Below, piece after piece: positions 13,768 to 22,481 of a stretch of DNA of 64,000 bases. The stretch comes from Burkholderia ubonensis (GTDB taxonomy: Bacteria; Pseudomonadota; Gammaproteobacteria; Burkholderiales; Burkholderiaceae): positions 1,674,001 through 1,738,000 of the forward strand of contig NZ_CP013422.1 of the NCBI RefSeq assembly GCF_001718695.1, in the 5' to 3' direction. The position numbers were made by a program, and so were the translations under genes. The notes under the pieces were generated by a model. The model was not told the origin of the DNA. It searched no databases and was given only the letters and a program-made list of their open reading frames with translations. Every line of letters starts with the position of its first letter. Positions within the stretch are counted from its first letter, which is position 1.

Positions 13768-15045
13768 TTATGCCAGCAGCCTGCGCTCCGTCTTGCCGTA
13801 CTTGATCGACTTCTCGTCCGGGATCATCAGGCCCGTGTGCTCGTCGCGGCCCTGCAGCAGGAAGCGCGCGTCCGGATTGCCGATCTGCGCGGCCGCGAGC
13901 TTGCTGTCCGCGCCGATCTCGCCCTTCTTCATCCGGTTCACGATCACGCCGACCGCGGTGTCCTTGAAGTCGCGCAGCATCCATGCGTCGCCGTCGCTGT
14001 CGCCGAACACCAGCAGCGGACCGTAGCCCTTCTTCGATTCGAGCACGTTGCGGATGCCGACGGTCTTGCCCGGGCCATAGTTGAAGTGCCAGCCGTCCGG
14101 GTAGTGGCTGACGTACTTGCCGTCGCGCATGTCCAGACGCAGGCCGATCACGTTCTCCGGCGGCACGCCGTAGCCGTAGTTCGGGTGGCCGGCGAACACG
14201 CGCACGACGTCGTCGATCGATGCGGTGCTCACGTACACGTCGATGCCGTTCGCGCGCAGCGTATGCATCACCGCGCGAATCTCCTCGTGAATGCGGATGC
14301 CGTGGAAATGCGTGGCGGCGACGACGCCCGCCTTGCCCGGCAGCGTCTTCGGGCTTTCATACTTCACCTTGCGCAGCGCGTCGCCGATGCCGTAGTCGTT
14401 CGACGCCTGCGCCATCGCCTGCAGCTCGGCGGTCGTCATGTTCCGGTAGAAGTAGATGATCCACTTGTAGCCGATCTCGAGCGGATGCGTATCGCAGATC
14501 GCGTCGTACATGAAGTACAGCTTCGTGCGGAAATCCTTGAACTGATCGGTCTCGCGAATCTCGTCGAGGCTCTTGCCGCCGCCGAAGCCCTGGTAGTTCG
14601 CGTAGAGCCAGCGATAGTCTGCCTCGACGTCGGCGGCGAGGTCTTCCATCGTCACCGGCTTGCCGTCCACCGTCGTGTAGTCCTTCGCGAACGCGCCCTT
14701 CGGCACGTCCTTCCACATCACGTCGACGAATTCGTCCGGCGTCAGCTTGTACTGCAGATGGTTGATCTGGTACATCAGCAACGCCTCTTCGCAGTCGTTC
14801 ATGATGCACGTGTTGTCCCAGTCGAACACCGCGTACGGGCGCCGCTTCGCGTCGTAGCGCTTGCTCCCGACGCCATGCTGGTCGAGCACCGCCTGCAGGC
14901 GCGCGGCATTGAACGGCGACCAGCGGCCCGGGTCCAGCGCGTCCGGCGCAGCGGCGTTCTTTGCGTCGGCCGTGCCGGCCTTGAGCATGAGCGACGTCGC
15001 GGCGGTGGCCGCGGCAAGGGTGTTGATGAACGTGCGGCGTTGCAT
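13768..15045 (-). CDS. Exported HAD-superfamily phosphatase (phosphorylcholine phosphatase-like)
   Basis: This 425-residue HAD hydrolase has motif I as DWDNT (Asp75 nucleophile, Asp77 acid/base), motif II as STAS near residue 278 and motif IV as GDSDGD near 345. This arrangement resembles Pseudomonas phosphorylcholine phosphatase (DMDNT, SAA, GD-x-x-D-D). The N-terminus begins MQRRTFIN followed by a hydrophobic segment, a plausible Tat-type signal, so the enzyme should be periplasmic. The start follows GGAGAGAG. A perfect 15-base inverted repeat lies about 118 bases upstream and may be its operator. The substrate is inferred only. Confidence 0.82.
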   Translation of the reverse strand: MQRRTFINTLAAATAATSLMLKAGTADAKNAAAPDALDPGRWSPFNAARLQAVLDQHGVGSKRYDAKRRPYAVFDWDNTCIMNDCEEALLMYQINHLQYKLTPDEFVDVMWKDVPKGAFAKDYTTVDGKPVTMEDLAADVEADYRWLYANYQGFGGGKSLDEIRETDQFKDFRTKLYFMYDAICDTHPLEIGYKWIIYFYRNMTTAELQAMAQASNDYGIGDALRKVKYESPKTLPGKAGVVAATHFHGIRIHEEIRAVMHTLRANGIDVYVSTASIDDVVRVFAGHPNYGYGVPPENVIGLRLDMRDGKYVSHYPDGWHFNYGPGKTVGIRNVLESKKGYGPLLVFGDSDGDAWMLRDFKDTAVGVIVNRMKKGEIGADSKLAAAQIGNPDARFLLQGRDEHTGLMIPDEKSIKYGKTERRLLA

Positions 15046-15549
15046 GGTCTCTCTCCGTTGAAATGCCGAATCGGCTTCGGCCGCTGCCCCGCGCGACGCG
15101 CGACACATCGCCCCCATTCGAGGCCGCAAAGGCGTCGAATGGGGGCGAATGATCTGCCGAAAATATTGCGGCAATATGACAGCGTCGCGCCACGGCGCGA
15201 CGTCGAGTTGATCCGGCGCGACATCCGGACGCGTGCGCGGACCTCGCGTGGGGCGCTGCGCCGCGTCCTGGTGCCTCCCGTCCCTACCGCGGTTGCCGGC
15301 CGCCGTTCTCGAACCCGAGCGGCGCAGCGCTGCGTGACTTCAAGGCCGGTTACATACACACCGCATTGCGAAGGCTCGAACCGGCGCTCTCATATATGAC
15401 ATGACGCGCCGGCCCGCCGCGCAGAACGGCAACCGGAGCGCGACGAAGGACGACGCCCGCGCCGCGCCACGCCCTGCAACTCGACGGTTCCGGCGGTGCG
15501 TGCGCCGAAATGCGTACAATCGCGGCTTCATTTCCCCGGAGGTGCCGCG
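15046..15549. other. Intergenic region with a perfect inverted repeat
   Basis: No gene is visible in this 504-base stretch between divergent genes. At 15163-15177 lies ATATTGC-G-GCAATAT, a perfect seven-base inverted repeat with a one-base spacer in an AT-rich pocket. It is placed to act on the HAD phosphatase gene to its left. Confidence 0.5.
15163..15177. promoter_or_regulatory. Candidate operator, perfect dyad
   Basis: The dyad ATATTGCGGCAATAT is symmetrical over all 15 bases except the central one. It is AT-rich against a GC-rich background and sits upstream of the phosphatase gene, consistent with a dimeric regulator site. No cognate regulator is adjacent. Confidence 0.4.
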
Positions 15550-15837
15550 ATGGCCATGAAGAAAACCGATCTCGAGAAGAACAAGGCGCTCAAGCTGACG
15601 CACGCGATGAAGCAGTCCAGCTCCGCGCGTTTCGGCAAGGGCAGCGAAACGGCGGCGACGCTCGACCGCCGCGCACAGCGCAAGCTCGATCAGGAACAAG
15701 GGCTCGTGCCGTTCGCGTGCAAGCTCAACGCGGAGCTCGTCGAGCAGTTGAAGGCGCGCGCGGCGACGCATCCGAACGGCATGACCGGACTGCTGTCCGA
15801 ACTGCTCGTCAACGGCCTCGCACAGCGCGACGCGTGA
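15550..15837 (+). CDS. Small conserved basic protein of unknown function
   Basis: The product is 95 residues, lysine-rich at the N-terminus (MAMKKTDLEKNKALK), with a C-terminal helical part LNAELVEQLKARA resembling the amphipathic helices of small ribbon-helix-helix-like proteins. No signal peptide or membrane segment is visible. A strong CGGAGGTG ribosome-binding site supports the ATG. I do not recognise the family with certainty. It is followed by a stretch ending in an orphan intrinsic terminator. Confidence 0.75.
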   Translation: MAMKKTDLEKNKALKLTHAMKQSSSARFGKGSETAATLDRRAQRKLDQEQGLVPFACKLNAELVEQLKARAATHPNGMTGLLSELLVNGLAQRDA

Positions 15838-15862
15838 GCGCCGCGCGACGCCCAAATAGTCG

Positions 15863-16047
15863 TTGACAACGCCGTACGACATCGACAAACTCGTTCGCAT
15901 GCCTACGTTCAAGCTCATCGCCATCGCGATTCATTGCTCGGTGAACATTCGAAAGAATGGATCACGGGAGGCGCTTGTGCGTTAGCATCCAGAGCAGCAC
16001 TGCATGTCACAAGGCCTCGCCGGAAACGGATGAGGCTTTTTTGTTTT
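15863..16047 (+). ncRNA. Candidate small RNA or leader ending in an orphan terminator
   Basis: A TTGACA hexamer (15863-15868) is followed 17 bases later by a weak CAAACT. About 125 bases on is an intrinsic terminator: GCCTC (16014-16018), an inner CCG/CGG stem with a GAAA loop, GAGGC (16032-16036) and a T-rich tail TTTTTTGTTTT. No substantial gene lies between, and the terminator stands before the ribosome-binding site of the DUF2917 gene. A 28-codon frame from 15899 to 15985 lacks a ribosome-binding site. An independent sRNA, or premature termination upstream of the DUF2917 gene, are both possible. Confidence 0.4.
16014..16047 (+). terminator. Intrinsic terminator
   Basis: The stem is GCCTC/GAGGC with an inner CCG-GAAA-CGG tetraloop hairpin and a following T-rich tract. 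It lies about 180 bases after the stop of the small basic protein gene and could serve that gene or a separate short transcript. Confidence 0.75.
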
Positions 16048-16087
16048 GGTGCGCGTCATCCGCCCGGCTCAACGGATGGAGATGACG

Positions 16088-16462
16088 ATGGACCAAGCAA
16101 GCCGGCTGTTTGTTCGTCCCGATCCGCGCCGCCCCGGCGCGATCGCATTGCCGAGAGTCGTGATTCATTTCGCCGTCGCGCCGCGCAAGACGCTGACGTG
16201 GCGCGCGCCGAACGACGCCGAGATCCGTTCGCACGACGCGCCGCTGTGGCTCACGCGCCAGACGAGCGTCGACGATTACTGGATCCGGCCCGGCGACGTG
16301 CTGCGCATCCCGCGCGGCGAACGCATCTGGCTCGGCACCTACGACGGCCGCCCCGCCGAAGCATCGATCACGACCGCATACGTGCGGCGCGGCGACCGCC
16401 TCGGACGCACGCTCGCGCGGGTGCGCGGCTGGCTCGCCGCAAGAGGGAGAAGGCGGGACTGA
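16088..16462 (+). CDS. DUF2917 family protein
   Basis: This 124-residue protein matches the DUF2917 pattern: a core beginning TLTWRAPNDAEIR, then LWLTRQTSVDDYWIRPGDVLRIPRGERIWL, a double-stranded beta-helix-like arrangement. The biochemical role of the family is not known. Of three closely spaced ATGs, the last was chosen because GGAG stands six bases before it. The C-terminus is arginine-rich. It appears to be monocistronic, immediately after an intrinsic terminator. Confidence 0.8.
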   Translation: MDQASRLFVRPDPRRPGAIALPRVVIHFAVAPRKTLTWRAPNDAEIRSHDAPLWLTRQTSVDDYWIRPGDVLRIPRGERIWLGTYDGRPAEASITTAYVRRGDRLGRTLARVRGWLAARGRRRD

Positions 16463-16625
16463 CGCTGCGCTGCCGCGCAACGCGTTGACGCGGCGAACGA
16501 CCGCGTCGGAAAACGAACGCAACCGCGGCGCAATCGGCCGCGGGTGCGCTTCGAGTGGCGCGGCGCGCCGCTGCGTACCGCGAGCGATCGCGCGCCGTGC
16601 GCAGCTTTCACATGCAATGCATGCG

Positions 16626-16904
16626 TCAGGTGCTGGCGGCGAGACGCGGACCCGTGCCGCGCGGACTGGACTCGATTTCAGGCCGTTGCGACGGCTGCGC
16701 GCTCACCCAAGGATCGATGCCCTGCCTCTGCACTTCCTCGAGAAAGGACACGCGCGTGCGCCAGTAATCCGCTTGTAATTTCGCATCGATGACGCGCTGC
16801 TCGGCCGCGAACAGTTCCATCCGCGCCGTGACGAGCATCGACGCAGCGGTTTTTTCCGGCGTGGGGGCGTGCCGCAACGCCCAACGACTGATCCAGTTCA
16901 ACAT
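16626..16904 (-). CDS. Small conserved protein of unknown function
   Basis: The product is 92 residues. A central helix MLVTARMELFAAEQRVIDAKLQADYWRTRVSFLEEV (about 23-58) has coiled-coil character, and the C-terminus is disordered. The start follows a perfect GGAGGT site, strong evidence of expression. No family name can be given with certainty; similar short proteins are common in Burkholderia. There is no signal peptide. Confidence 0.7.
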   Translation of the reverse strand: MLNWISRWALRHAPTPEKTAASMLVTARMELFAAEQRVIDAKLQADYWRTRVSFLEEVQRQGIDPWVSAQPSQRPEIESSPRGTGPRLAAST

Positions 16905-17602
16905 GCTGACCTCCGTGATAACGGATGAACCCGCATCGGGCAATCGCAACCGGCCGCGCGCCTGCCCGAACGCGCAACGACCGTTACCGCACTTCGCCGC
17001 CTGGCCTGCACGGACTGCGACTCCCCCGCGTCGGCAGCGATCGGCCGGCGTGCGTGCACGATTCATCTATCCTAGGAACAGTTGGCGGTTAACGCGATGG
17101 GGTCTTGCACTCTTTTACACAGAAACCACAGTCGCGCGAGCGGCGCGAAATCGCAGTTGCGCACGCGCCGGCTTCGGAGCAGCATAGCCCGATGTCCGCC
17201 GCCGCCCGGCCTGCCGAACGGCCGGCGCGCGCAGTTGCCCGCCCGTTCGGGCGGGCGCGCCCTTGCAGGCGAACCCTCTCTACCGCACGGCGTCGTGCCG
17301 TCGCCGTCGTACCCGCCACCGAATCGTTTCCATCGTTTGCGCCCGGCCGCTTCGCCCGAACCGGTAAAATGCGCGCCGCCGTCGCGCGACGTGCATCTGC
17401 AACGTGCATCTGCGGCCGTCCGCGCGAACGCGCGCGATCGTGCCCCGCAACTATATCGTCCGACCTATCCCGGCTATTACAATCCGCCGATAGTCACGCA
17501 ATAGTGGCTGGTTACAGTACGCCGGCCGCACCCGGCTGGCTGCGCAGCTACAAGAAATCAACGTAACAAGCAACACGACAAACCGACCGGAGAAACGCCT
17601 AC
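16905..17602. other. Long intergenic region upstream of the purine permease
   Basis: This stretch of about 700 bases has no credible gene; frames crossing it are arginine-rich and lack ribosome-binding sites. It contains a strong hairpin GCCCGCCCG-TT-CGGGCGGGC (17235-17254) without a T-tract. A TACAAT hexamer (17478-17483) could be a -10 for the permease. I could not fit a known purine riboswitch core here. Confidence 0.4.
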
Positions 17603-18904
17603 ATGGAATCCATCAAGCGGTATTTCGGCTTCGCTGAAGCCGGCACCGACTTCCGCACCGAAATACTCGCGGGCGTCACCACGTTCCTGACGATGGCTTA
17701 CATCATCTTCGTCAACCCCGCGATTCTCGGTGACGCCGGCATGCCGAAGGAATCCGTGTTCGTCGCGACCTGCCTCGTCGCGGCGCTCGCGTCGATCATC
17801 ATGGGGCTGTACGCGAACTATCCGATCGCGTGCGCGCCCGGCATGGGCCTCAACGCGTACTTCGCGTACACGGTCGTCAAGGGAATGGGCTTCACGTGGC
17901 AGGCCGCGCTCGGCGCGGTGTTCGTCTCCGGCTGCCTGTTCCTGCTCGTCACGCTGTTCCGCGTGCGCGAGGCGATCGTCAACGGCATCCCGAAATCGCT
18001 GCGCATCTCGATCACTGCCGGCATCGGCCTGTTCCTCGGCATCATCTCGCTGAAGACCTCGGGCGTGATCGTCGGCAGCCCGGCCACGCTCGTCACGCTC
18101 GGCGACCTGCACAAGCCGACCACGATCCTGTCGATCGTCGGCTTCTTCACGATCGTCACGCTCGACCACCTGCGCGTGCGCGGCGCGATCCTGATCGGCA
18201 TCATCGGCGTCACGATCCTGTCGTTCTTCTTCGGCGGCAACGAATTCCACGGCGTGTTCTCCGCGCCGCCGTCGATCGATGCGACGCTGTTCAAGCTCGA
18301 CATCGGCGCGGCGCTGTCGACCGGCGTGATCAACGTGATCCTGGTGTTCTTCCTCGTCGAGCTGTTCGATGCGACCGGCACGCTGATGGGCGTCGCGAAC
18401 CGCGCGGGCCTGCTGGTCCACGGCAAGATGGACCGGCTCAACAAGGCGCTGCTCGCGGACAGCACCGCGATCGTCGCGGGCTCGGTGCTCGGCACGTCGT
18501 CGACCACCGCGTACATCGAGAGCGCATCCGGCGTGCAGGCCGGCGGGCGCACCGGCGTGACCGCGATCACCGTCGCCGTGCTGTTCCTCGCGTGCCTGTT
18601 CATCGCGCCGCTCGCGGGCGTCGTGCCGGGCTATGCGACCGCGCCGGCGCTGCTGTACGTGTCGTGCCTGATGCTGCGCGACATGGTCGACGTGCCGTGG
18701 GACGACGCGACCGAGGCCGTGCCGGCCGCGCTGACCGCGCTGCTGATGCCGTTCACGTACTCGATCGCGAACGGCGTCGCGTTCGGCTTCATCGCGTACG
18801 GCGGCCTCAAGCTGCTGACGGGCCAGGTGCGGCAGGTCAAGCCGATCGTGTGGATCATCGCCGCCGTGTTCCTGTTCCGCTTCTTCTATCTCGGCAGCGA
18901 ATGA
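17603..18904 (+). CDS. NCS2 family purine permease (AzgA/GhxP-like)
   Basis: This inner-membrane permease has 433 residues and about 12 to 14 membrane segments. It begins ESIKRYFGFAEAGTDFRTEILAGVTTFLTMAYIIFVNP, the signature of the AzgA-like branch that imports adenine, guanine and hypoxanthine by proton symport. The motif ELFDATGTLMGVANRAG near residue 253 and STTAYIESASGVQAGGRTG near 298 are the conserved substrate-site segments. It is monocistronic and followed by a strong intrinsic terminator. The exact purine cannot be read from the sequence. Confidence 0.92.
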   Translation: MESIKRYFGFAEAGTDFRTEILAGVTTFLTMAYIIFVNPAILGDAGMPKESVFVATCLVAALASIIMGLYANYPIACAPGMGLNAYFAYTVVKGMGFTWQAALGAVFVSGCLFLLVTLFRVREAIVNGIPKSLRISITAGIGLFLGIISLKTSGVIVGSPATLVTLGDLHKPTTILSIVGFFTIVTLDHLRVRGAILIGIIGVTILSFFFGGNEFHGVFSAPPSIDATLFKLDIGAALSTGVINVILVFFLVELFDATGTLMGVANRAGLLVHGKMDRLNKALLADSTAIVAGSVLGTSSTTAYIESASGVQAGGRTGVTAITVAVLFLACLFIAPLAGVVPGYATAPALLYVSCLMLRDMVDVPWDDATEAVPAALTALLMPFTYSIANGVAFGFIAYGGLKLLTGQVRQVKPIVWIIAAVFLFRFFYLGSE

Positions 18905-18930
18905 GCGTCGCGCAACCCGCCGCATAACGA

Positions 18931-18957
18931 AAAACGCCACCTGCCGGGTGGCGTTTT
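18931..18957 (+). terminator. Intrinsic terminator of the purine permease gene
   Basis: AAAACGCCACC pairs with GGTGGCGTTTT around a five-base loop, and the 3' arm ends in a run of T. It begins 27 bases after the permease stop. Confidence 0.85.
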
Positions 18958-19090
18958 CACTGGTGCGCGGGCATCGGGTGGACGCGAGACGGCGACGGCA
19001 AGCCACCGGCGCGCCCGGGCGGCGCGCGCGGACTCGCCGACGGCCGGGCCCGCTGCGCTCAGCGGCGCCCGCTCGACACGCGCTCGGCGT

Positions 19091-19378
19091 TCAGCGCCCG
19101 TTCGCCTCGTAGAAGCGCACGTAGCCGCTGCGCAGCGTCACGCATTGCGCGCGCGTTTCCGACAGCAGACGCCGGGCCGCAGCCTCGATGCGGTCGCGGT
19201 GCATGTCGAACGCGCCGACCATGTCCTCGAAACGCGGGGATGCCGCGCCGAAGTGGTCTTCCAGCGCCTCCGCGGTGATGTGGCATTGGACGCGCTCGCC
19301 ATTGACCAACGCCGGAAACGCAAGCATCAGTTCGCGTCCCGAATACTCGGGCGCCTCGTTCGGGAAATGGATCTGCAT
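19091..19378 (-). CDS. DUF1488 family protein
   Basis: This 95-residue protein begins MQIHFPNEAPEYSG and continues LMLAFPALVNGERVQCHITAEALEDHFGA, the layout of the DUF1488 family found widely in proteobacteria. No enzymatic motif is visible, and the family's role is unknown. The ATG follows GAGGCGG. The annotated longer reading frame upstream is not conserved in character. Confidence 0.78.
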   Translation of the reverse strand: MQIHFPNEAPEYSGRELMLAFPALVNGERVQCHITAEALEDHFGAASPRFEDMVGAFDMHRDRIEAAARRLLSETRAQCVTLRSGYVRFYEANGR

Positions 19379-19621
19379 GGGAGCCGCCTCGACCGTCCGG
19401 TAGAAAATGAGTGACCGCGTACGTCGTCCGCTACCGGCCGGACGAAATGTTCGCGGGCTGGCCGGCAACGACACGGGCCGCGGCGTTTGGCGCGGACAAT
19501 GCATGCCGGTTGCATTCACTTTAGACGGTTTGGCGCAGGAGGCAAATTTTGCGCGCGCGGCGTTCCGCCGCGGCTTTCGTCTGGCCAATCCAACGCCGGG
19601 CGAGCCGAATCAGGTCCGGCA

Positions 19622-19813
19622 TCAATGGGGATCTTTCGGCCACACGTTGAGCGCGACCGCGGTCGTCGCGACGCCCAGCCCGATCGCCGCCGCGCCGAAG
19701 AGCAGCGCGTCCTGGATATCAAAGAGCAGGCCATGGATCGCCACACCGATGCCGCCCAGCATCACGAAGGTGGCGATGGCCGCCAGAATGACCCTCAGTT
19801 CCGTCCGAACCAT
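19622..19813 (-). CDS. Small inner-membrane protein
   Basis: The product has 63 residues with two hydrophobic segments, roughly 6-24 (VILAAIATFVMLGGIGVAI) and 31-52 (ALLFGAAAIGLGVATTAVAL), so both ends are likely on the same side of the membrane. The ATG was chosen because GGGAG stands seven bases before it; the frame continues upstream without a better start. Function unknown. Confidence 0.6.
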   Translation of the reverse strand: MVRTELRVILAAIATFVMLGGIGVAIHGLLFDIQDALLFGAAAIGLGVATTAVALNVWPKDPH

Positions 19814-20093
19814 GATGCGTCTCCCGAACGGATGCATGTCGCGGCGCATGCATGCTGCATTGCGGAACAAAGCGCGGCGTGATCCAATTTCATGATTGCA
19901 TGCGCCCGCTTAAAAACAAGCAGAATTTGCCCGCAGTCGCGCATCTCGCGCGGCGCTTGTATGATGGAGCGTTCCTGCGTGACCGGCCTGCGCCGGACGT
20001 CGCGCGAGCGGGGAACGCACCCCGCCGGCGGCGGCAGATCAGCATGAGATCGGAGCGCGCCACCGCGCCCGCTCCGGTCACTGGAGACACGTC

Positions 20094-21986
20094 ATGCCTC
20101 AATCTTCCGTGCTGCCCGCCACCACGGGCCGCACCGACCTGCTTGCGCAAGCGCACGTCCGCTCGACCGCGGTCGGCCTGCGCACGAGCGACCTCCCCGA
20201 TTTCTCGCCGCTGTCGCGCGTCGCGCTGCGCGAACTGATCTCGACCCATCACTCGCTCTACACGCACGCGCGCCCGGTGATGGAAAACCTGCACGCGCAG
20301 ATCGCCGACACGCAAAGCCTCGTGCTGCTGACCGATCCGGACGGCGTGATCCTGCACAGCATCGGCGACGCGGACTTCATCGAGAAAGCCAACCGCGTCG
20401 CACTGTGCCCGGGCGTGTCGTGGGCCGAAGGTGCGCGCGGCACCAATGCGATCGGCACCGCGCTCGCGTCGGGCCAGGCGCTCGCGGTGCACGGCGCCGA
20501 ACATTTCCTGCGTGCGAACCGCATCCTCACCTGCTCGTGCGCGCCGATCGTCGATCCGTTCGGGCGCACGCTCGGCGCGCTCGACGTGAGCGGCGACCCG
20601 CGCGGCTTCAGCTCGCACACGCTGGCGCTCGTGCGCATGTCCGCGCAGCTGATCGAGAACCAGCTGTTTGCGAACCAGTGCGTGGAGGCGCTGCGCGTGC
20701 GCTTTCACGCGCACGAGGAATGCGTCGACTCGCTGTTCGCCGGGCTGGTCGCGCTCGGGCCCGACGGCGGGCTGATCGCCGCGAACCGCAGCGCGCAATT
20801 CCAGCTCGGCGCGCCGCTCGACGCGCTGCAGCACCAGGGTTGCGATGCGCTGTTCGGCCTGTCGTTCGGCCTGCTCGCGCAGCAGGCCGCCCGCGCGCCG
20901 GGCGCGACGTTCCGGCTGACGCTGGCGAGCGGCGTGCGCGTGCTCGCGCGCTGCGAATTCGCCGACGCGCAGAAAACGGCCGTCGCCGTCACGCCAGCCG
21001 CGCCGTCCGTCGCACGCGCCCCCGCGACCGATCCCGACGCGATCACGTTCGCGACGCTCGACACCGGCGACGCGCGCATGGCCGCGGTGCTCGAACGGGT
21101 CGCGAAGATCCGCGGGCGCGACCTGCCGCTCCTGATCCTCGGCCAAACCGGCACCGGCAAGGAGTGGCTCGCCCGCGCGCTGCACCATGCGTCGCCGCGC
21201 GCGGACGGCCCGTTCGTCGCGGTGAACTGCGCGGCGCTGCCCGATTCGCTGATCGAGGCCGAGCTGTTCGGCTACGAGGACGGCGCGTTCACCGGCGCGC
21301 GCAAGCGCGGCAGCCCCGGCAAGATCGCCCAGGCCGACGGCGGCACGCTGTTCCTCGACGAAATCGGCGACATGCCGCTTGCGCAGCAGGTGCGGCTGAT
21401 GCGCGTGCTGCAGGAACGCGCGGTCATGCCGCTCGGCGGCGCGCGCGCGGTGCCGGTCGACGTGCGCGTGGTGTGCGCGACGCACCGCGACCTGCGCGCG
21501 ATGATCGCCGACGGCACGTTCCGCGAGGACCTGTTCTACCGGATCAACGGGCTCGCGGTGACGCTGCCGCCGCTCGCGACGCGCACCGACCTGCCTGCGC
21601 TCGTCGAGCGGATTCTCGCGCGGCTCGCGCGCAGCGAACCGATGCCGCGCCGGATCGCGCCCGACGTGCTCGACGCGTTCACGCGCCATCGCTGGCCGGG
21701 CAACCTGCGGCAGATGACCAACGTGCTGCGCACCGCGGGCATGCTCGCCGACGACGAAGCGGAAATCGCGCTCGTGCATTTGCCGGACGACTTCTGGCTC
21801 GATTGCGAAGACGCGCCGGCGAGCTCGCCCGCGCCGGCCGGCACGCGCGCGGCAACGACGTTGCAGAGCCACCAGGCGGCGGTGATCGACGCGGTGCTCG
21901 CGCGCCACCGCGGCAACGTGTCGGCGACCGCGCGCGAGCTCGGGCTCGCGCGCAATACCGTGTACCGGCATCTGCGCCGGCACTGA
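20094..21986 (+). CDS. Sigma-54-dependent transcriptional activator with GAF domain (AcoR-like)
   Basis: This 630-residue enhancer-binding protein has an N-terminal GAF-type sensor (about 60-200), a spacer region (210-320), a central AAA+ domain (320-560) and a Fis-type helix-turn-helix (590-630, ending NTVYRHLRRH). The AAA+ domain has Walker A GQTGTGKE (350-357), the sigma-54 contact loop GAFTGA (397-402) and Walker B GGTLFLDEIGD (416-426), so it should be ATP-competent. The layout resembles AcoR-type activators of alcohol, acetoin or aromatic catabolism. Its target is not obvious: only a ferredoxin gene follows, about 100 bases on. Confidence 0.9.
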   Translation: MPQSSVLPATTGRTDLLAQAHVRSTAVGLRTSDLPDFSPLSRVALRELISTHHSLYTHARPVMENLHAQIADTQSLVLLTDPDGVILHSIGDADFIEKANRVALCPGVSWAEGARGTNAIGTALASGQALAVHGAEHFLRANRILTCSCAPIVDPFGRTLGALDVSGDPRGFSSHTLALVRMSAQLIENQLFANQCVEALRVRFHAHEECVDSLFAGLVALGPDGGLIAANRSAQFQLGAPLDALQHQGCDALFGLSFGLLAQQAARAPGATFRLTLASGVRVLARCEFADAQKTAVAVTPAAPSVARAPATDPDAITFATLDTGDARMAAVLERVAKIRGRDLPLLILGQTGTGKEWLARALHHASPRADGPFVAVNCAALPDSLIEAELFGYEDGAFTGARKRGSPGKIAQADGGTLFLDEIGDMPLAQQVRLMRVLQERAVMPLGGARAVPVDVRVVCATHRDLRAMIADGTFREDLFYRINGLAVTLPPLATRTDLPALVERILARLARSEPMPRRIAPDVLDAFTRHRWPGNLRQMTNVLRTAGMLADDEAEIALVHLPDDFWLDCEDAPASSPAPAGTRAATTLQSHQAAVIDAVLARHRGNVSATARELGLARNTVYRHLRRH

Positions 21987-22084
21987 GATCGCGGCCGGCG
22001 GCCTGCACGGCGCCGGCCGCGCGCGGCTTCGGGTATGCTTGGGCGCTCGCATCGCATTGCCGCCGCCTGCCGCCCGCCTTCACC

Positions 22085-22387
22085 ATGACCGATTCCGAAC
22101 GTCCTCCCCTCGTCCGCGTCGAACCGCTTGGCGTGAGCTTCGACGCGCCCGACGCGCTGACGCTGCTCGAAGCGGCCGCGTTCGCGAACGTGTCGCTGCC
22201 CCGCTCGTGCCGCAACGGCACATGCCGGACGTGTCTGTGCAGGATCGTCAGCGGCAGCGTGCGCTACACGATCGAGTGGCCCGGGCTGAGCCGCGAAGAG
22301 AAGGCCGACGGCTACACGCTGCCGTGCGTCGCGGTCGCGACGTCGGACGTCGTGATCGACGTACCCGACGCCCAAATGATCGAATGA
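22085..22387 (+). CDS. Plant-type [2Fe-2S] ferredoxin
   Basis: This 100-residue electron carrier has the cluster ligands Cys42, Cys47, Cys50 and Cys81 in the pattern C-x4-C-x2-C...C, typical of plant-type 2Fe-2S ferredoxins. It is cytoplasmic. No oxygenase or reductase gene is adjacent, so its partner is unknown. It follows the sigma-54 activator in the same direction and may be co-transcribed or controlled by it. The ATG starts a frame whose upstream part overlaps the activator in another frame and is not coding. Confidence 0.9.
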   Translation: MTDSERPPLVRVEPLGVSFDAPDALTLLEAAAFANVSLPRSCRNGTCRTCLCRIVSGSVRYTIEWPGLSREEKADGYTLPCVAVATSDVVIDVPDAQMIE

Positions 22388-22481
22388 GCGCGGCGCGCGG
22401 CCGTGTGCCGCGCCCGCCGCCGCGGCGGCTGCGTGGCATAATCCGCAGCATCGCCTTCCTCCATATGCCGCCGCGCATCGC

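Noticed and set aside
15899..15985. A 28-codon plus-strand frame before the orphan terminator
   Set aside because: It begins without a ribosome-binding site and is short; it was left as part of the candidate RNA.
16905..17602. Purine riboswitch upstream of the permease
   Set aside because: I could not fit the conserved three-way junction core of a purine riboswitch in this region; only a plain GC hairpin is seen.
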